A DNA stretch of 64,000 nt, from the NCBI RefSeq assembly GCF_014648315.1, contig NZ_BMQW01000003.1:186001-250000 (forward strand), given 5' to 3'. Both the position numbers and the translations under genes were made by a program. Origin of the DNA: Shewanella ulleungensis. GTDB lineage: Bacteria > Pseudomonadota > Gammaproteobacteria > Enterobacterales > Shewanellaceae. Below, one piece after another: positions 1-8,051 of this stretch. The notes below the pieces were generated by a model. The model saw only the letters and a program-made list of their open reading frames with translations. It was not told where the DNA came from and made no database searches. Position 1 is the stretch's first letter. Each line of letters begins with the position of its first letter.

Positions 1-380
1 AACCACATTTTAGCGGTGATCTTGTTAAAGCAATTGCTTGATGCTTCAGACTCACAGCCAAAGTAGGGCAGTTGGATTAAATTAAAGTACGATTGAATAT
101 CGCCGGTTTCACCCGGGAACCCATGAATACAAGGAATAACATAATCTACAGGCCACGCTGGTGTGTCGTTGTCTTCAAAGCGGATTTCACGACGGTTGGT
201 TAAATCGCATAACTTGCCGTCTTCTGTGTGGTAATGCCCATGTTCGTCGAGTACTAATTTAAGTACCGAAAATTTATCTGACGTTGCCAGTGATGACTCA
301 AAAAAACGTGCAGACATTAACGAAATATCGTGCTCTGCACCGCCACCGCCGCACAATAACAGCAGATTAATCTTTGGCAT
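1..380 (-). CDS. ddl: D-alanine--D-alanine ligase, N-terminal part (cut by window edge)
   Basis: This is the 5' part of a leftward gene; the window holds about the first 126 codons. Ddl makes the D-Ala-D-Ala dipeptide for peptidoglycan precursors in the cytoplasm. The translation begins [20 protein letters not shown]. The glycine-rich loop followed by AEHDIS, and the later segment [15 protein letters not shown], fit the N-terminal domain of the Ddl family. The start is supported by a strong ribosome binding site (AGGAG at about 386-390 on the minus strand). The ATP-grasp and C-terminal domains lie outside the window, so integrity cannot be judged. The gene lies downstream of the TonB receptor on the same strand but is separated from it by a terminator hairpin, so it probably has its own promoter. 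Confidence 0.88.
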   Translation of the reverse strand, partial: MPKINLLLLCGGGGAEHDISLMSARFFESSLATSDKFSVLKLVLDEHGHYHTEDGKLCDLTNRREIRFEDNDTPAWPVDYVIPCIHGFPGETGDIQSYFNLIQLPYFGCESEASSNCFNKITAKMW

Positions 381-757
381 GTTTACTCCTGAAAAGACCA
401 ACAAATGGGCTAGGTTAAGATCTGATTAGCCCTGTAAAAGTTTGCTTATGATAAAGACCCACAGCCATGCAGTGCAAGTAAGAGTTAATAATATTTCAGC
501 TTATGTAGTCTGATTTTCGAGGTTGATTGTTGATTTAAGATAATAAATCGGTATACCGCTTATAAGTTATACAGATGGTTAGGTTCAGGTGCATTAGAAA
601 CCCTGTACAACCATCGTTTGCGGGGGGGAGTTTAGCGGCTAGCAATGGTAAAAATGACACCTCTTTATATTTTATAAAAGAGGTGTCATGAGGTATCGGC
701 TAGATTGCGTGGCTAAAGCATTAACATTAGCTACGGCTAACGTGGGTGATACTGCGC
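381..757. other. Intergenic region between ddl and the TonB receptor gene
   Basis: This 377-bp stretch has no convincing gene. It carries the terminator of the TonB receptor gene near 646-689, a run of seven G at about 622-628, and on the left the presumed ddl promoter and ribosome binding site. I see no tRNA, riboswitch or repeat here. Confidence 0.6.
646..689 (-). terminator. Rho-independent terminator of the TonB receptor gene
   Basis: A perfect 13-bp stem (arms 654-666 and 677-689, 10-nt loop) is followed on the minus strand by TTTT. It lies about 70 bp past the stop of the leftward receptor gene and should insulate ddl from it. Confidence 0.8.
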
Positions 758-2860
758 TTAAAAGCGATACGTTAAGTTAACTGAACCGTTTACTGGTGCG
801 CCGTAATAGCCAACAGTCGCTAAACTGTTAATGTATTTTTCATCCGTAAGGTTATTAATGTTAGCTCTTAGACTAAGGTCTTCCGATACATCCCAGTTGG
901 CAAAAGCATTAACGACTAGGTAGGCATCTTGCTCTACATTGTAATCAACATTTTTGGTTTTAGACTGCCACCGGCCGCCCAGTCCAACACTCACTTCTGG
1001 TAATTGTGGTAGGGTGTAATCCATCGAGAAGTTAACCACGTTCCGAGCAGCCCACTCGTTTGCTTTATCGCCATTTTCGTCTTCGACATCAAGCAAGGTA
1101 TAACCAAATACTGCATTAAGGTTGTCTGTTACACGCCCGGTCACTTCAACTTCAAAGCCCTTTGATTCGACGTTGACACCTTCATAAAAGTAATTTCCAT
1201 CTGCATTGAGGCCGGCGTAGCTTGCGAGGTTATTTTGCTCAGCACTAAATAACGCAAAGGTTGCCATTAAGTCGTTATCAAGCCATAAGGTTTTAAGTCC
1301 TAACTCATAGTTAACACCTTTGGTTGGCGCTAAAAAATACCCATCGTAATCATACTGCTCTTGTGGTTGGTAAATATCTGAATAACTGAAGTAAGTGTTG
1401 ATATCATCTGTGATGCTGTAAACCACACCCGCATAAGGACTGAACTCGCTCTCATCGTTGTCGATATCAACGCCGCTATTCACACCTTCTCGGGTATATT
1501 TTATCGCATTAAAGCCAGCGACCACGAATAGGTTGTCATTGATATTAAGTTTAGTTGAACCATATGCTCGTAATAAACTGACATCAATATCTGAATATTC
1601 TACTTTATCATCCCATTCAGGCTCTGGGATTGCGTCAAGGGCATAAGGGAATGCTGGAGTGGCTCCAAATGCGGTTGTAGTAGCATAATCAAATGGGTAT
1701 TGATACATGTACTTTTTGCTTTGAGAGCCGCTTACTCCCACAGTTATCTCGTGGTCTTGACCAAATAAGCTGTAATGCCCAAGTGTGGTAATGTCTAACA
1801 TATCGGCTGAAAAGTCAGTGTCATAACGTCCAGGCCAACCGGTTAAACCTAAGCCCGTATCTTTGTCGATAGTGCCATAGGCGTAAAATAATTTGCTTTG
1901 GTCTTCTAAGCCTTGGTGGTTATAGGCAACTTTAAGATCCCAATCATTGGATAGCATGTAAGTGTATTCAACAAAGGCCGTGGTATTAATTGTGTCCCAC
2001 ATGGTCCATTCTTGGGTGGTCGTCGCACTAGTATCCCATTCGGCCTGGGTGCCGTCGGTATAATTAAAGACTAACCCACCCCAAGTATTGCCATCTGTAT
2101 TAGCATCTTGATAAGAAAAGCCTAATGCGAGTGTTGAATTATCAGTTAATTGACCATCAACAACAGCGTAAATATAGCCGCGATCGTTTTCTAGACCATC
2201 TAGGTAAGACTCTTTGTCTTCGGCTACCGCAACAACTCTAGCAGCCCAGCTGCCGCTGTCTGTTAATAAAACAGAGTAATCTGCTTGTACCCGTTTGAAG
2301 TCATCTGAACCATATGAAACGCCAAGTTCACCTTGATTTTCGTTCGTAGGGCGTTTGCGCACATAATTAATTGTACCAGCAGAATTACCAATACCCGTGA
2401 GTAAGCCGTTTGCGCCACGTATCACTTCCACTTTTTCATAACCATAAGCCTCCATCGCCCCGGTCACAATGCCCCAATCATTAGGTAAACCGACGCCATC
2501 AATTTGGGTGCTTTTAATTTCAAAACCGCGAGAGGTATATTGCGTACGGTTGGTTTCCCATTCTTCGACATTAATACCGGTCGCCAGACGAAGGACGTCA
2601 TTAAGGTTGTTAGCGGCAAAGTTAGTGATTTGCTCGTTGCTGACCACACTAATTGATTGAGGGGTTTCATCAATCTCCATGGTTAATCCGGTTGCACCTT
2701 GGCTAACGCGTTTATAGCGCACGCCTATAATTTGGATTTTTTCGATATTTTGGTCATTGTTGTCAGCATTTTGTTGCTCAGCTGCATGAGCGAGTGGTTG
2801 AACAAGAAAACCCATAGCCAAAACTAATGTTGAAAGTGCAAAGATTTTTTGAGATTGCAT
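758..2860 (-). CDS. TonB-dependent ferric-siderophore outer-membrane receptor
   Basis: A 700-residue outer-membrane receptor, predicted to import a ferric siderophore using TonB energy. It has a signal peptide of about 26 residues ending AHA, a TonB-box-like stretch (EKIQIIG) right after it, a plug domain at about 60-175 (TPQSISVV; VEVIRGANGLLTGIGNSAGT) and a 22-strand-type barrel ending in the aromatic outer-membrane signature LTYRF. The plug motifs fit the FhuE/FpvA/FoxA group of hydroxamate or mixed siderophore receptors; the ligand cannot be read from the sequence. It is divergent from a PepSY membrane protein, and a 16/19 Fur box lies about 70 bp upstream, so iron repression is likely. 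The start is preceded by an AAGG ribosome binding site. Confidence 0.93.
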   Translation of the reverse strand: MQSQKIFALSTLVLAMGFLVQPLAHAAEQQNADNNDQNIEKIQIIGVRYKRVSQGATGLTMEIDETPQSISVVSNEQITNFAANNLNDVLRLATGINVEEWETNRTQYTSRGFEIKSTQIDGVGLPNDWGIVTGAMEAYGYEKVEVIRGANGLLTGIGNSAGTINYVRKRPTNENQGELGVSYGSDDFKRVQADYSVLLTDSGSWAARVVAVAEDKESYLDGLENDRGYIYAVVDGQLTDNSTLALGFSYQDANTDGNTWGGLVFNYTDGTQAEWDTSATTTQEWTMWDTINTTAFVEYTYMLSNDWDLKVAYNHQGLEDQSKLFYAYGTIDKDTGLGLTGWPGRYDTDFSADMLDITTLGHYSLFGQDHEITVGVSGSQSKKYMYQYPFDYATTTAFGATPAFPYALDAIPEPEWDDKVEYSDIDVSLLRAYGSTKLNINDNLFVVAGFNAIKYTREGVNSGVDIDNDESEFSPYAGVVYSITDDINTYFSYSDIYQPQEQYDYDGYFLAPTKGVNYELGLKTLWLDNDLMATFALFSAEQNNLASYAGLNADGNYFYEGVNVESKGFEVEVTGRVTDNLNAVFGYTLLDVEDENGDKANEWAARNVVNFSMDYTLPQLPEVSVGLGGRWQSKTKNVDYNVEQDAYLVVNAFANWDVSEDLSLRANINNLTDEKYINSLATVGYYGAPVNGSVNLTYRF

Positions 2861-2929
2861 GGTTTGCCTTACCTAATTTTTTATGATGATTGTAATTAAC
2901 AATGTGGCACAATGTTAAGATACAAGAAT

Positions 2930-2948
2930 GGTATTGCTAATCATTATC
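2930..2948. promoter_or_regulatory. Fur box (candidate), TonB-receptor side
   Basis: The 19-mer matches the classical Fur consensus (GATAATGATAATCATTATC) at 16 of 19 positions by hand alignment. It sits 70 bp upstream of the receptor start in the divergent promoter region. Confidence 0.82.
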
Positions 2949-3011
2949 ATTTACAACCCTGTTTTGAAGTAAAAAACGCAAAACTTGATCTATAAATCAT
3001 TATTTACAATT

Positions 3012-3030
3012 AATAATGGTTATCATTACA
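3012..3030. promoter_or_regulatory. Second Fur box (candidate), PepSY side
   Basis: A 19-mer containing AATAATGGTTATCATTA matches the Fur consensus at 14 of 19 positions. It lies about 85 bp upstream of the rightward PepSY gene, so each divergent promoter has its own site. Confidence 0.7.
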
Positions 3031-3114
3031 TTCTTATTGAGATTAGTTCTCAATCTTATTATCATATGGGCAATATTAGCCTTTACCTAGGCAATGAACA
3101 GATTCGGAAGACAA

Positions 3115-4284
3115 ATGGCAAAACTTAATAATCGATTTTGGTTTAGACTTCATGGCTGGTTTTCATTACCCGTGTGGATCATTTTTTGTTTTGTGTGCCT
3201 TACTGGGACCATTTCAGTCATCAGCCATGAGTTAACTTGGCTGACTAATCCTGAATCTCGTGCAAGTAATCCACAGGATGTTATAGAAAAACCGATGTCA
3301 GAACTGGTTGAAATTGTTCAACAGGCGCATCCAACGGCAAGTATTTCAACGGTAATGAGTTTTGAGCCTTATTTGGTTAATGCGGTTATTTTTACCGATA
3401 AGGATGTGCCGTTTGCTATTGCCTATGTCAACCAATATACAGGTGACATTCAGGAGATTAATCAAGGCATCACCTTCATTAATTTTATGCGGTCTTTGCA
3501 TGGCTGGTTGCTGTTTCCTTGGCATAGTAATTACAGCGTGGGCTATTACATTGTTTGTGCAATGGCCATTGTGATGCTTGGCGCGCTCATTACTGGGCTG
3601 GTGGTGTATAAAAATTTCTGGCGGGCTTTTACTCAACCTAAATTACGTATTACTCAAGGCAAAAAAACACTGCTTGCAGATTTACATCGTTTAGCGGGTG
3701 TATGGTCGATGTGGTTTTTACTGCTGATGAGCATTACTGGTTTGTGGTATTTGGCACAAGCGATTATGTGGCACAATCACATCGAACTCGAAGAGCACGC
3801 ACCGTTAATTGAAGTCAGTCAGGTGCCGATGTCGTCTAATGAGGCGCCGACGAGACCTTATACACTGTCTAATGCGTTACAAGTTGCTGAACAACAGTTC
3901 CCAGATTTTAAAAGCACCTATGTTATGCTGCCAGAACACCAAAGAGATACGTATAAAGTGTATGGTCAAGGCGATCATATTTTCTATGATCAGTATGCTT
4001 ATGGTGTGACCGTTAATCCATGGAATGGCAAAGTTGAAAGTGAGCGTTCACCAGCGAAAATGACCACATTACAAACGCTATCGCATATTGCCGATCCGCT
4101 GCATTACGGCACAATTGGTGGGCTGTGGACAAAAGCGATTTGGTTTGTTTTTGGCATTTTTCTCACGGGGATGTCTATTACAGGCTTTTTAATGTGGGGA
4201 GGGCGCACTGTCAAAGCCGCTAAAGCTGATTTAGACGTGACCTCGGGTGTTAACTCGCACTTAGTTAAACAGGAGAGTCACTAA
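3115..4284 (+). CDS. PepSY-associated transmembrane protein of a siderophore locus
   Basis: A 389-residue inner-membrane protein of the PepSY_TM family (PiuB-like). These are common beside TonB siderophore receptors; some are thought to help release or reduce iron from the siderophore, but the reaction is not settled. Four membrane segments are visible at about 18-40 (PVWIIFCFVCLTGTISVIS), 143-167, 197-218 and 342-365. Conserved histidines occur near the membrane, as in RLHGWFSLP, RSLHGWLLFPWH and DLHRLAGVWSMW, and could bind heme or metal. I chose the start at 3115 because GGAAG lies just before it; an in-frame ATG at 3094 would add seven residues. It is the first gene of a rightward pair and is expected to be Fur-regulated. 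Confidence 0.88.
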   Translation: MAKLNNRFWFRLHGWFSLPVWIIFCFVCLTGTISVISHELTWLTNPESRASNPQDVIEKPMSELVEIVQQAHPTASISTVMSFEPYLVNAVIFTDKDVPFAIAYVNQYTGDIQEINQGITFINFMRSLHGWLLFPWHSNYSVGYYIVCAMAIVMLGALITGLVVYKNFWRAFTQPKLRITQGKKTLLADLHRLAGVWSMWFLLLMSITGLWYLAQAIMWHNHIELEEHAPLIEVSQVPMSSNEAPTRPYTLSNALQVAEQQFPDFKSTYVMLPEHQRDTYKVYGQGDHIFYDQYAYGVTVNPWNGKVESERSPAKMTTLQTLSHIADPLHYGTIGGLWTKAIWFVFGIFLTGMSITGFLMWGGRTVKAAKADLDVTSGVNSHLVKQESH

Positions 4285-4757
4285 TGGCCCGCATGCAAAA
4301 CACGATTTGGAACCGTTACAAATATAAAATCAATGGCTTAATATTAGTGCTCGTTGGCTATTTTTTATATCAGTCTCTGTTTCCGGAATTTCCTGATGCG
4401 CTGCCCACTCAGGAGCTGGGTGCATTTGAAGTCACGCCAATTCCTTACAATGTAGATGCCCCATATCTGCATGATGGTACTTATACCAAAGACTTTTTAC
4501 TCTTGTTCAGTAAAGGGCAGGTGAGTGCGATTCGCCAGGCATATTTAACCATTGGTATCGATCCTCTACCTTTGGCGACATTACAGTTAGGGGACGCAGG
4601 GATTTTACACGGTAGCCAACATGGACAAGAAGTGCATGCCATTGCGCCTGAAGTATTGCGTGCAGAGCATAAAGTCTGGTTAACGATTGAAGATTGGCAA
4701 GGCCAGCATCAGGTGACGAGCTGGGCTTTACCTGAGGTGTTATATTCACACCACTGA
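4284..4757 (+). CDS. Small membrane-anchored protein of the iron locus, function unknown
   Basis: A 157-residue protein. Its ATG overlaps the PepSY stop (TAATG) and AGGAG precedes it at about 4271, so the two genes are translationally coupled. One membrane segment at about 17-34 (GLILVLVGYFLYQSLF) suggests an N-terminally anchored periplasmic protein. The rest is about 120 residues with no motif I recognise, and few charged clusters or cysteines. Similar short partners follow PepSY genes in siderophore loci of marine gammaproteobacteria, but I cannot name a family. Context suggests an accessory role in iron-siderophore handling; that is inference from position only. Confidence 0.75.
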   Translation: MARMQNTIWNRYKYKINGLILVLVGYFLYQSLFPEFPDALPTQELGAFEVTPIPYNVDAPYLHDGTYTKDFLLLFSKGQVSAIRQAYLTIGIDPLPLATLQLGDAGILHGSQHGQEVHAIAPEVLRAEHKVWLTIEDWQGQHQVTSWALPEVLYSHH

Positions 4758-4797
4758 TAACTAGCCTTGTGCTGTTGGGCGTTGTTTGCTGGTTGTT

Positions 4798-4841
4798 GGT
4801 ATTTAACAATTGCCAGCAATAATGCCTCATTGTTAAATACC
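4798..4841. repeat. 13-bp inverted repeat between convergent genes
   Basis: Arms at 4798-4810 and 4829-4841 (GGTATTTAACAAT and its exact complement) surround an 18-nt loop. It lies between a rightward and a leftward gene and runs into the last codons of the leftward one. There is no clear T-run, so it may be a weak bidirectional terminator or simply an RNA hairpin. Confidence 0.5.
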
Positions 4842-5189
4842 AAATGCCTTACGCTCAGATTCACACTCATATTCGGCCATTTCAAACTCACGGCAAATAA
4901 GTGGTCTCAGTTCGTAAATTGAACACATCATGGTGTCTCTGTCCAGGGCGGCGCACCAACCATCATCAAGGCGGCGCATCACTTCCCCGCCCCAATCATC
5001 TTTAGCAATATAGGCTTTAGGCACGCCGGTTTCGGTAATTAACATCACTTCTAATCGGCAGCAACATGCTTGACAGTTTGAGCAGGTTATCGGATTTTTT
5101 CTTGGCGTAATGGTGTCGATAGCACTGCCAGATTCAGGTGAAGCGCTAGGTGCTATATCGGTAAACTTGGCAATAAGATTTGAAGGCAT
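4833..5189 (-). CDS. YkgJ-type cysteine-cluster (zinc/iron-binding) protein
   Basis: A 118-residue cytoplasmic protein. A cysteine cluster at about 36-44 (CSNCQACCC) is followed by single cysteines in WCAALD, MMCSIYELRPLICREFE and YECESE. This CxxCxxCC ... C ... RPxxCR layout is the hallmark of the YkgJ/UPF0153 family, which is thought to bind zinc or an Fe-S cluster and has no proven general function. Length is typical. It is convergent with the iron-locus operon and separated from it by an inverted repeat, so it is probably an independent unit. Confidence 0.82.
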   Translation of the reverse strand: MPSNLIAKFTDIAPSASPESGSAIDTITPRKNPITCSNCQACCCRLEVMLITETGVPKAYIAKDDWGGEVMRRLDDGWCAALDRDTMMCSIYELRPLICREFEMAEYECESERKAFGI

Positions 5190-5259
5190 TAAAGGCTGCG
5201 GTTAACTATTTTGGCTAAGGATACCGTATTGTTGGCAGGTTATCCTAATTGCCAATAAC

Positions 5260-5290
5260 AAAATAACCATCAAACGATGTTTGATGGTTA
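5260..5290 (-). terminator. Rho-independent terminator downstream of the small secreted protein gene
   Basis: A 12-bp stem (arms 5264-5275 and 5279-5290, 3-nt loop) is followed on the minus strand by TTTTGTTATT. It starts 17 bp past the stop of the leftward gene at 5307. Confidence 0.8.
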
Positions 5291-5306
5291 TGTCTAGACG
5301 CATAAA

Positions 5307-5741
5307 TTAGAGTTTTACTACTTTCCCCGTTAGTGCGACACCTGCCATTAATGCGCCTGCACCACATTGAAACGTGTCATTACTGCTGGTGAGGTTGTGC
5401 TTGTAGTTTGATTTAATCTCAACCACCGCATTGCCGCCTTCTTTTATCGCACGATCTTTTAAAGCAATCATTGCCGATAAAAATACCCATTGGCATGCCT
5501 CTAAATCGGTTTTATTAAAGGCGTTGGTTTTTTTACTGGTGTTAAATTCACCCATTGTTTGCTGGGGTTCACCATAAGTTTGATCGCCAAAATAAAAACG
5601 GATACTGTCGCCAAGTTTGTTTTTAGCATGTTCTGTGCTCATGGCATCTGCGATCGCGTAATTGCCAATATCATCGCGGGCAAAGGCTGTTGCAGGGAGT
5701 AAACATAGTGCCAACATTATTGTTGCTAAGGTGTTTTTCAA
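5307..5741 (-). CDS. Small secreted protein of unknown function
   Basis: A 144-residue protein with a signal peptide of about 21 residues (MKNTLATIMLALCLLPATAFA, cleavage after AFA). The mature part has two cysteines, in LEACQWVF and TFQCGAG, that could form a disulfide, and a segment GGNAVVEIKSNYKHN that recalls YbjQ/heavy-metal-binding-like folds. Similar proteins are sometimes labelled 'excinuclease ATPase subunit' in databases, to my recollection; nothing here supports that (no Walker A motif, and it is secreted). It has its own terminator and probably its own promoter. Confidence 0.72.
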   Translation of the reverse strand: MKNTLATIMLALCLLPATAFARDDIGNYAIADAMSTEHAKNKLGDSIRFYFGDQTYGEPQQTMGEFNTSKKTNAFNKTDLEACQWVFLSAMIALKDRAIKEGGNAVVEIKSNYKHNLTSSNDTFQCGAGALMAGVALTGKVVKL

Positions 5742-5879
5742 TTCTAATGTCCTTTTAGTGATTGTTGTTAAATTTAACCCTTAAGCCAAGCAAAATAACA
5801 TTAAAAATCCTCTATGACACTTATCAAAAAGGATGATCTATTCGCGCTAAGAACACCTCCTAATAAGGGGGAGTATTTA

Positions 5880-8051
5880 TTACTTTGTGTCATCTTCACC
5901 CCACAATCGCCAAGCTAAACCTGATGCTCGTGAGGTGGCTTGCTGGCAGGCTTTTTCAAATATGTTTGCGCTGCCTAGGCAATAAAAGTGATTTTTGGCG
6001 CGGGTGATGGCAGTGTATACCAACTCTTTGGTGAGTAGCTGCCATTGGGCGATGCTAGGGCGTGTGGGCAGCACAAAGCTGACTTTATCAAACTCGCTGC
6101 CCTGGCTTTTGTGAACTGTCATTGCATAACAGGTTTGGTGGCTTGGTAATCTGGCTGGCAACACTTTTAACAAGCTGCCATCGGCCATCACAAAATGGGC
6201 CATTAAGCGCTCTGGTTTATTGCGGTCTTGTAAAATTAAGCCAATGTCGCCATTAAATAATCCTAGGTTGTAATCATTGCTTTGAATAATGATTGGTCTG
6301 CCAAGATAAAACTCACCTTGAACATGGATTAACTTAGCTTGTTTTAAGCTTTCTGTCACAGCAATGTTGATGCCTTCAACGCCATATTCACCGGCGCGCA
6401 TGGCACATAAAATACGGTATTGGTTAAAGCTGTCGATAATGGTTTGCTCGCTGTGCGGCAACACAATTGGTGCATTTTTCTCTGGATCTGTGTGTTGTTC
6501 GCGGTCAGTTTGTCGCTGAGAGTAAGCCAAAATCGCCTGTTGATTGGCGTTGACTTGCTGTAAGTACTCTCCATAAGCCTGTACCGATAACGCCAGTAAC
6601 TGCTGCTTACCTGTATTTTCACCTTGGGCATTTTGTTGGTGTTCATACCAATTCAGCTCAGCGTGTTGTTGGCGCCATACTTGACGGATAGCGGCTACGT
6701 TGGCCTGATTGACGGCATTTGCTAATAAGCCAATTCCGGCATCACCTTTAAAACGATGACTGTGCATTAACATGCATAAGCTGTCGCCGATTTTCGGCTG
6801 GGGGTGAATAAACTGACTCACATCTTGCTCTGTAAGTTTGCCAATTTTCTGAGCTTGAGCTTGGCTGTAACGCATTGACCATGGCGAAGAAGAGGGCGAT
6901 GAAAAATTGTCTTGTCCATGCTTTAAACCAATGCAAATGTCGGCTAATACCGCGCCAGCCTCAACTGAGGCGAGCTGGTCCTGATCGCCCAGTAAAATCA
7001 ATCTGCCATGGGCGGGTAATGCGCTGAGTAGTTTGTACATCATAGGTAAGTCGACCATTGAGGCTTCGTCGACCACTAATAAGTCGAGCCGTAATGGATT
7101 ATCTTGATGATGCCTAAATTGATGCGAGTTAGGAATTACCCCTAAGAGCCTGTGCAGTGTTGAGGCTTCTTCTGGGATGTTGGTGAGCGCTTCAATTAGC
7201 ACTGCTGCAATGCTTTGGTCGGCTAATTGGGTCAGCTCCTTGTGCAAACGCTGTTTTGAAGCTTTAATCGATTCACTTAATCGTGCCGCCGCTTTACCGG
7301 TTGGCGCCACTAAGCGAATGGTTAAACTAGATTGGGTAAGCAGTAGCAATAATAACTTGGTTACCGTGGTGGTTTTACCTGTGCCCGGACCGCCAGTGAT
7401 CACCGCTAATGCGTTGATGAGCGCGGTGGCAGTGGCGATTTTTTGCCAATCGATAGTGGCAGAATTATCCGTCTGTCCATCGGCAAACAAACTGTCGATA
7501 AGCTTTGGCAATTGGCTTTGGTTGAAATCAATACTAATTTGCTGACTGGCAAGCTGGATCAACTTATTGGCGACTTGTGTTTCAAAAAAGTGGTATTTAT
7601 TAAGGTATAAACGGCCATGCTCTAAAATTAATGGCTTATTGTCACCGGGCAAACCGACAGCATCAAACTGACTGATTTGTTCAATCAGTTGGCTATGGTT
7701 TAGGTTGATTTGGCAATTAATTTGGGCATATTTGTGGCTGTCTTCTGCCATTGGATTAGCTAAATTAATTTGATCAATAACCAAACAACTATGCTGATTA
7801 GACAGTTGCTGACTTAATAACGCACACACTAATAAAAATAGCGATGTTGAATTATTATCTTGTATTAATTGCTGCTGAAAGCTTGCGGACTCGGCTTGTG
7901 TGTTTTGCATTGAGGCGTTAACTGATGGCTGCGTTGGCATCGACTCAATACTGGCAAGTTCAAGAGCAAAATGGCGGTCAAGCGGGGTTAATAAGCGCTG
8001 TTGTTGCCATTGTTTAAGTAATAAATCGATAGGTTGGCTGAGCATTAGCAT
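5880..8051 (-). CDS. recD: Exodeoxyribonuclease V subunit alpha (RecD helicase)
   Basis: A 723-residue SF1 5'-3' helicase, the fast motor of RecBCD, which processes DNA double-strand ends for recombination and degrades foreign linear DNA. Walker A is VITGGPGTGKTTT (about residue 218), Walker B/motif II is LLVVDEASMVDL, motif III is LILLGDQDQLASVEAG, and the C-terminal motif VI region is MTVHKSQGSEFDKV ... ELVYTAITRAK. It is somewhat longer than the E. coli protein (608), with low-complexity Ser/Gln-rich insertions at about 380-420. Its start overlaps the recB stop by a few bases, so it is translated from the recCBD message; ATG at 8045 is an alternative start two codons later. Confidence 0.97.
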   Translation of the reverse strand: MLMLSQPIDLLLKQWQQQRLLTPLDRHFALELASIESMPTQPSVNASMQNTQAESASFQQQLIQDNNSTSLFLLVCALLSQQLSNQHSCLVIDQINLANPMAEDSHKYAQINCQINLNHSQLIEQISQFDAVGLPGDNKPLILEHGRLYLNKYHFFETQVANKLIQLASQQISIDFNQSQLPKLIDSLFADGQTDNSATIDWQKIATATALINALAVITGGPGTGKTTTVTKLLLLLLTQSSLTIRLVAPTGKAAARLSESIKASKQRLHKELTQLADQSIAAVLIEALTNIPEEASTLHRLLGVIPNSHQFRHHQDNPLRLDLLVVDEASMVDLPMMYKLLSALPAHGRLILLGDQDQLASVEAGAVLADICIGLKHGQDNFSSPSSSPWSMRYSQAQAQKIGKLTEQDVSQFIHPQPKIGDSLCMLMHSHRFKGDAGIGLLANAVNQANVAAIRQVWRQQHAELNWYEHQQNAQGENTGKQQLLALSVQAYGEYLQQVNANQQAILAYSQRQTDREQHTDPEKNAPIVLPHSEQTIIDSFNQYRILCAMRAGEYGVEGINIAVTESLKQAKLIHVQGEFYLGRPIIIQSNDYNLGLFNGDIGLILQDRNKPERLMAHFVMADGSLLKVLPARLPSHQTCYAMTVHKSQGSEFDKVSFVLPTRPSIAQWQLLTKELVYTAITRAKNHFYCLGSANIFEKACQQATSRASGLAWRLWGEDDTK

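Noticed and set aside
622-628. Run of seven G in the ddl upstream region
   Set aside because: A single homopolymer run could be phase-variable, but it lies outside any gene and no promoter spacing effect can be shown from one sequence.
3039-3065. A third possible Fur site
   Set aside because: The sequence has scattered matches only; it aligns clearly worse than the two reported sites.
5820-5879. Hairpin after recD as a terminator
   Set aside because: The CTCC...GGAG pairing is short and lacks a T-run on the minus strand.
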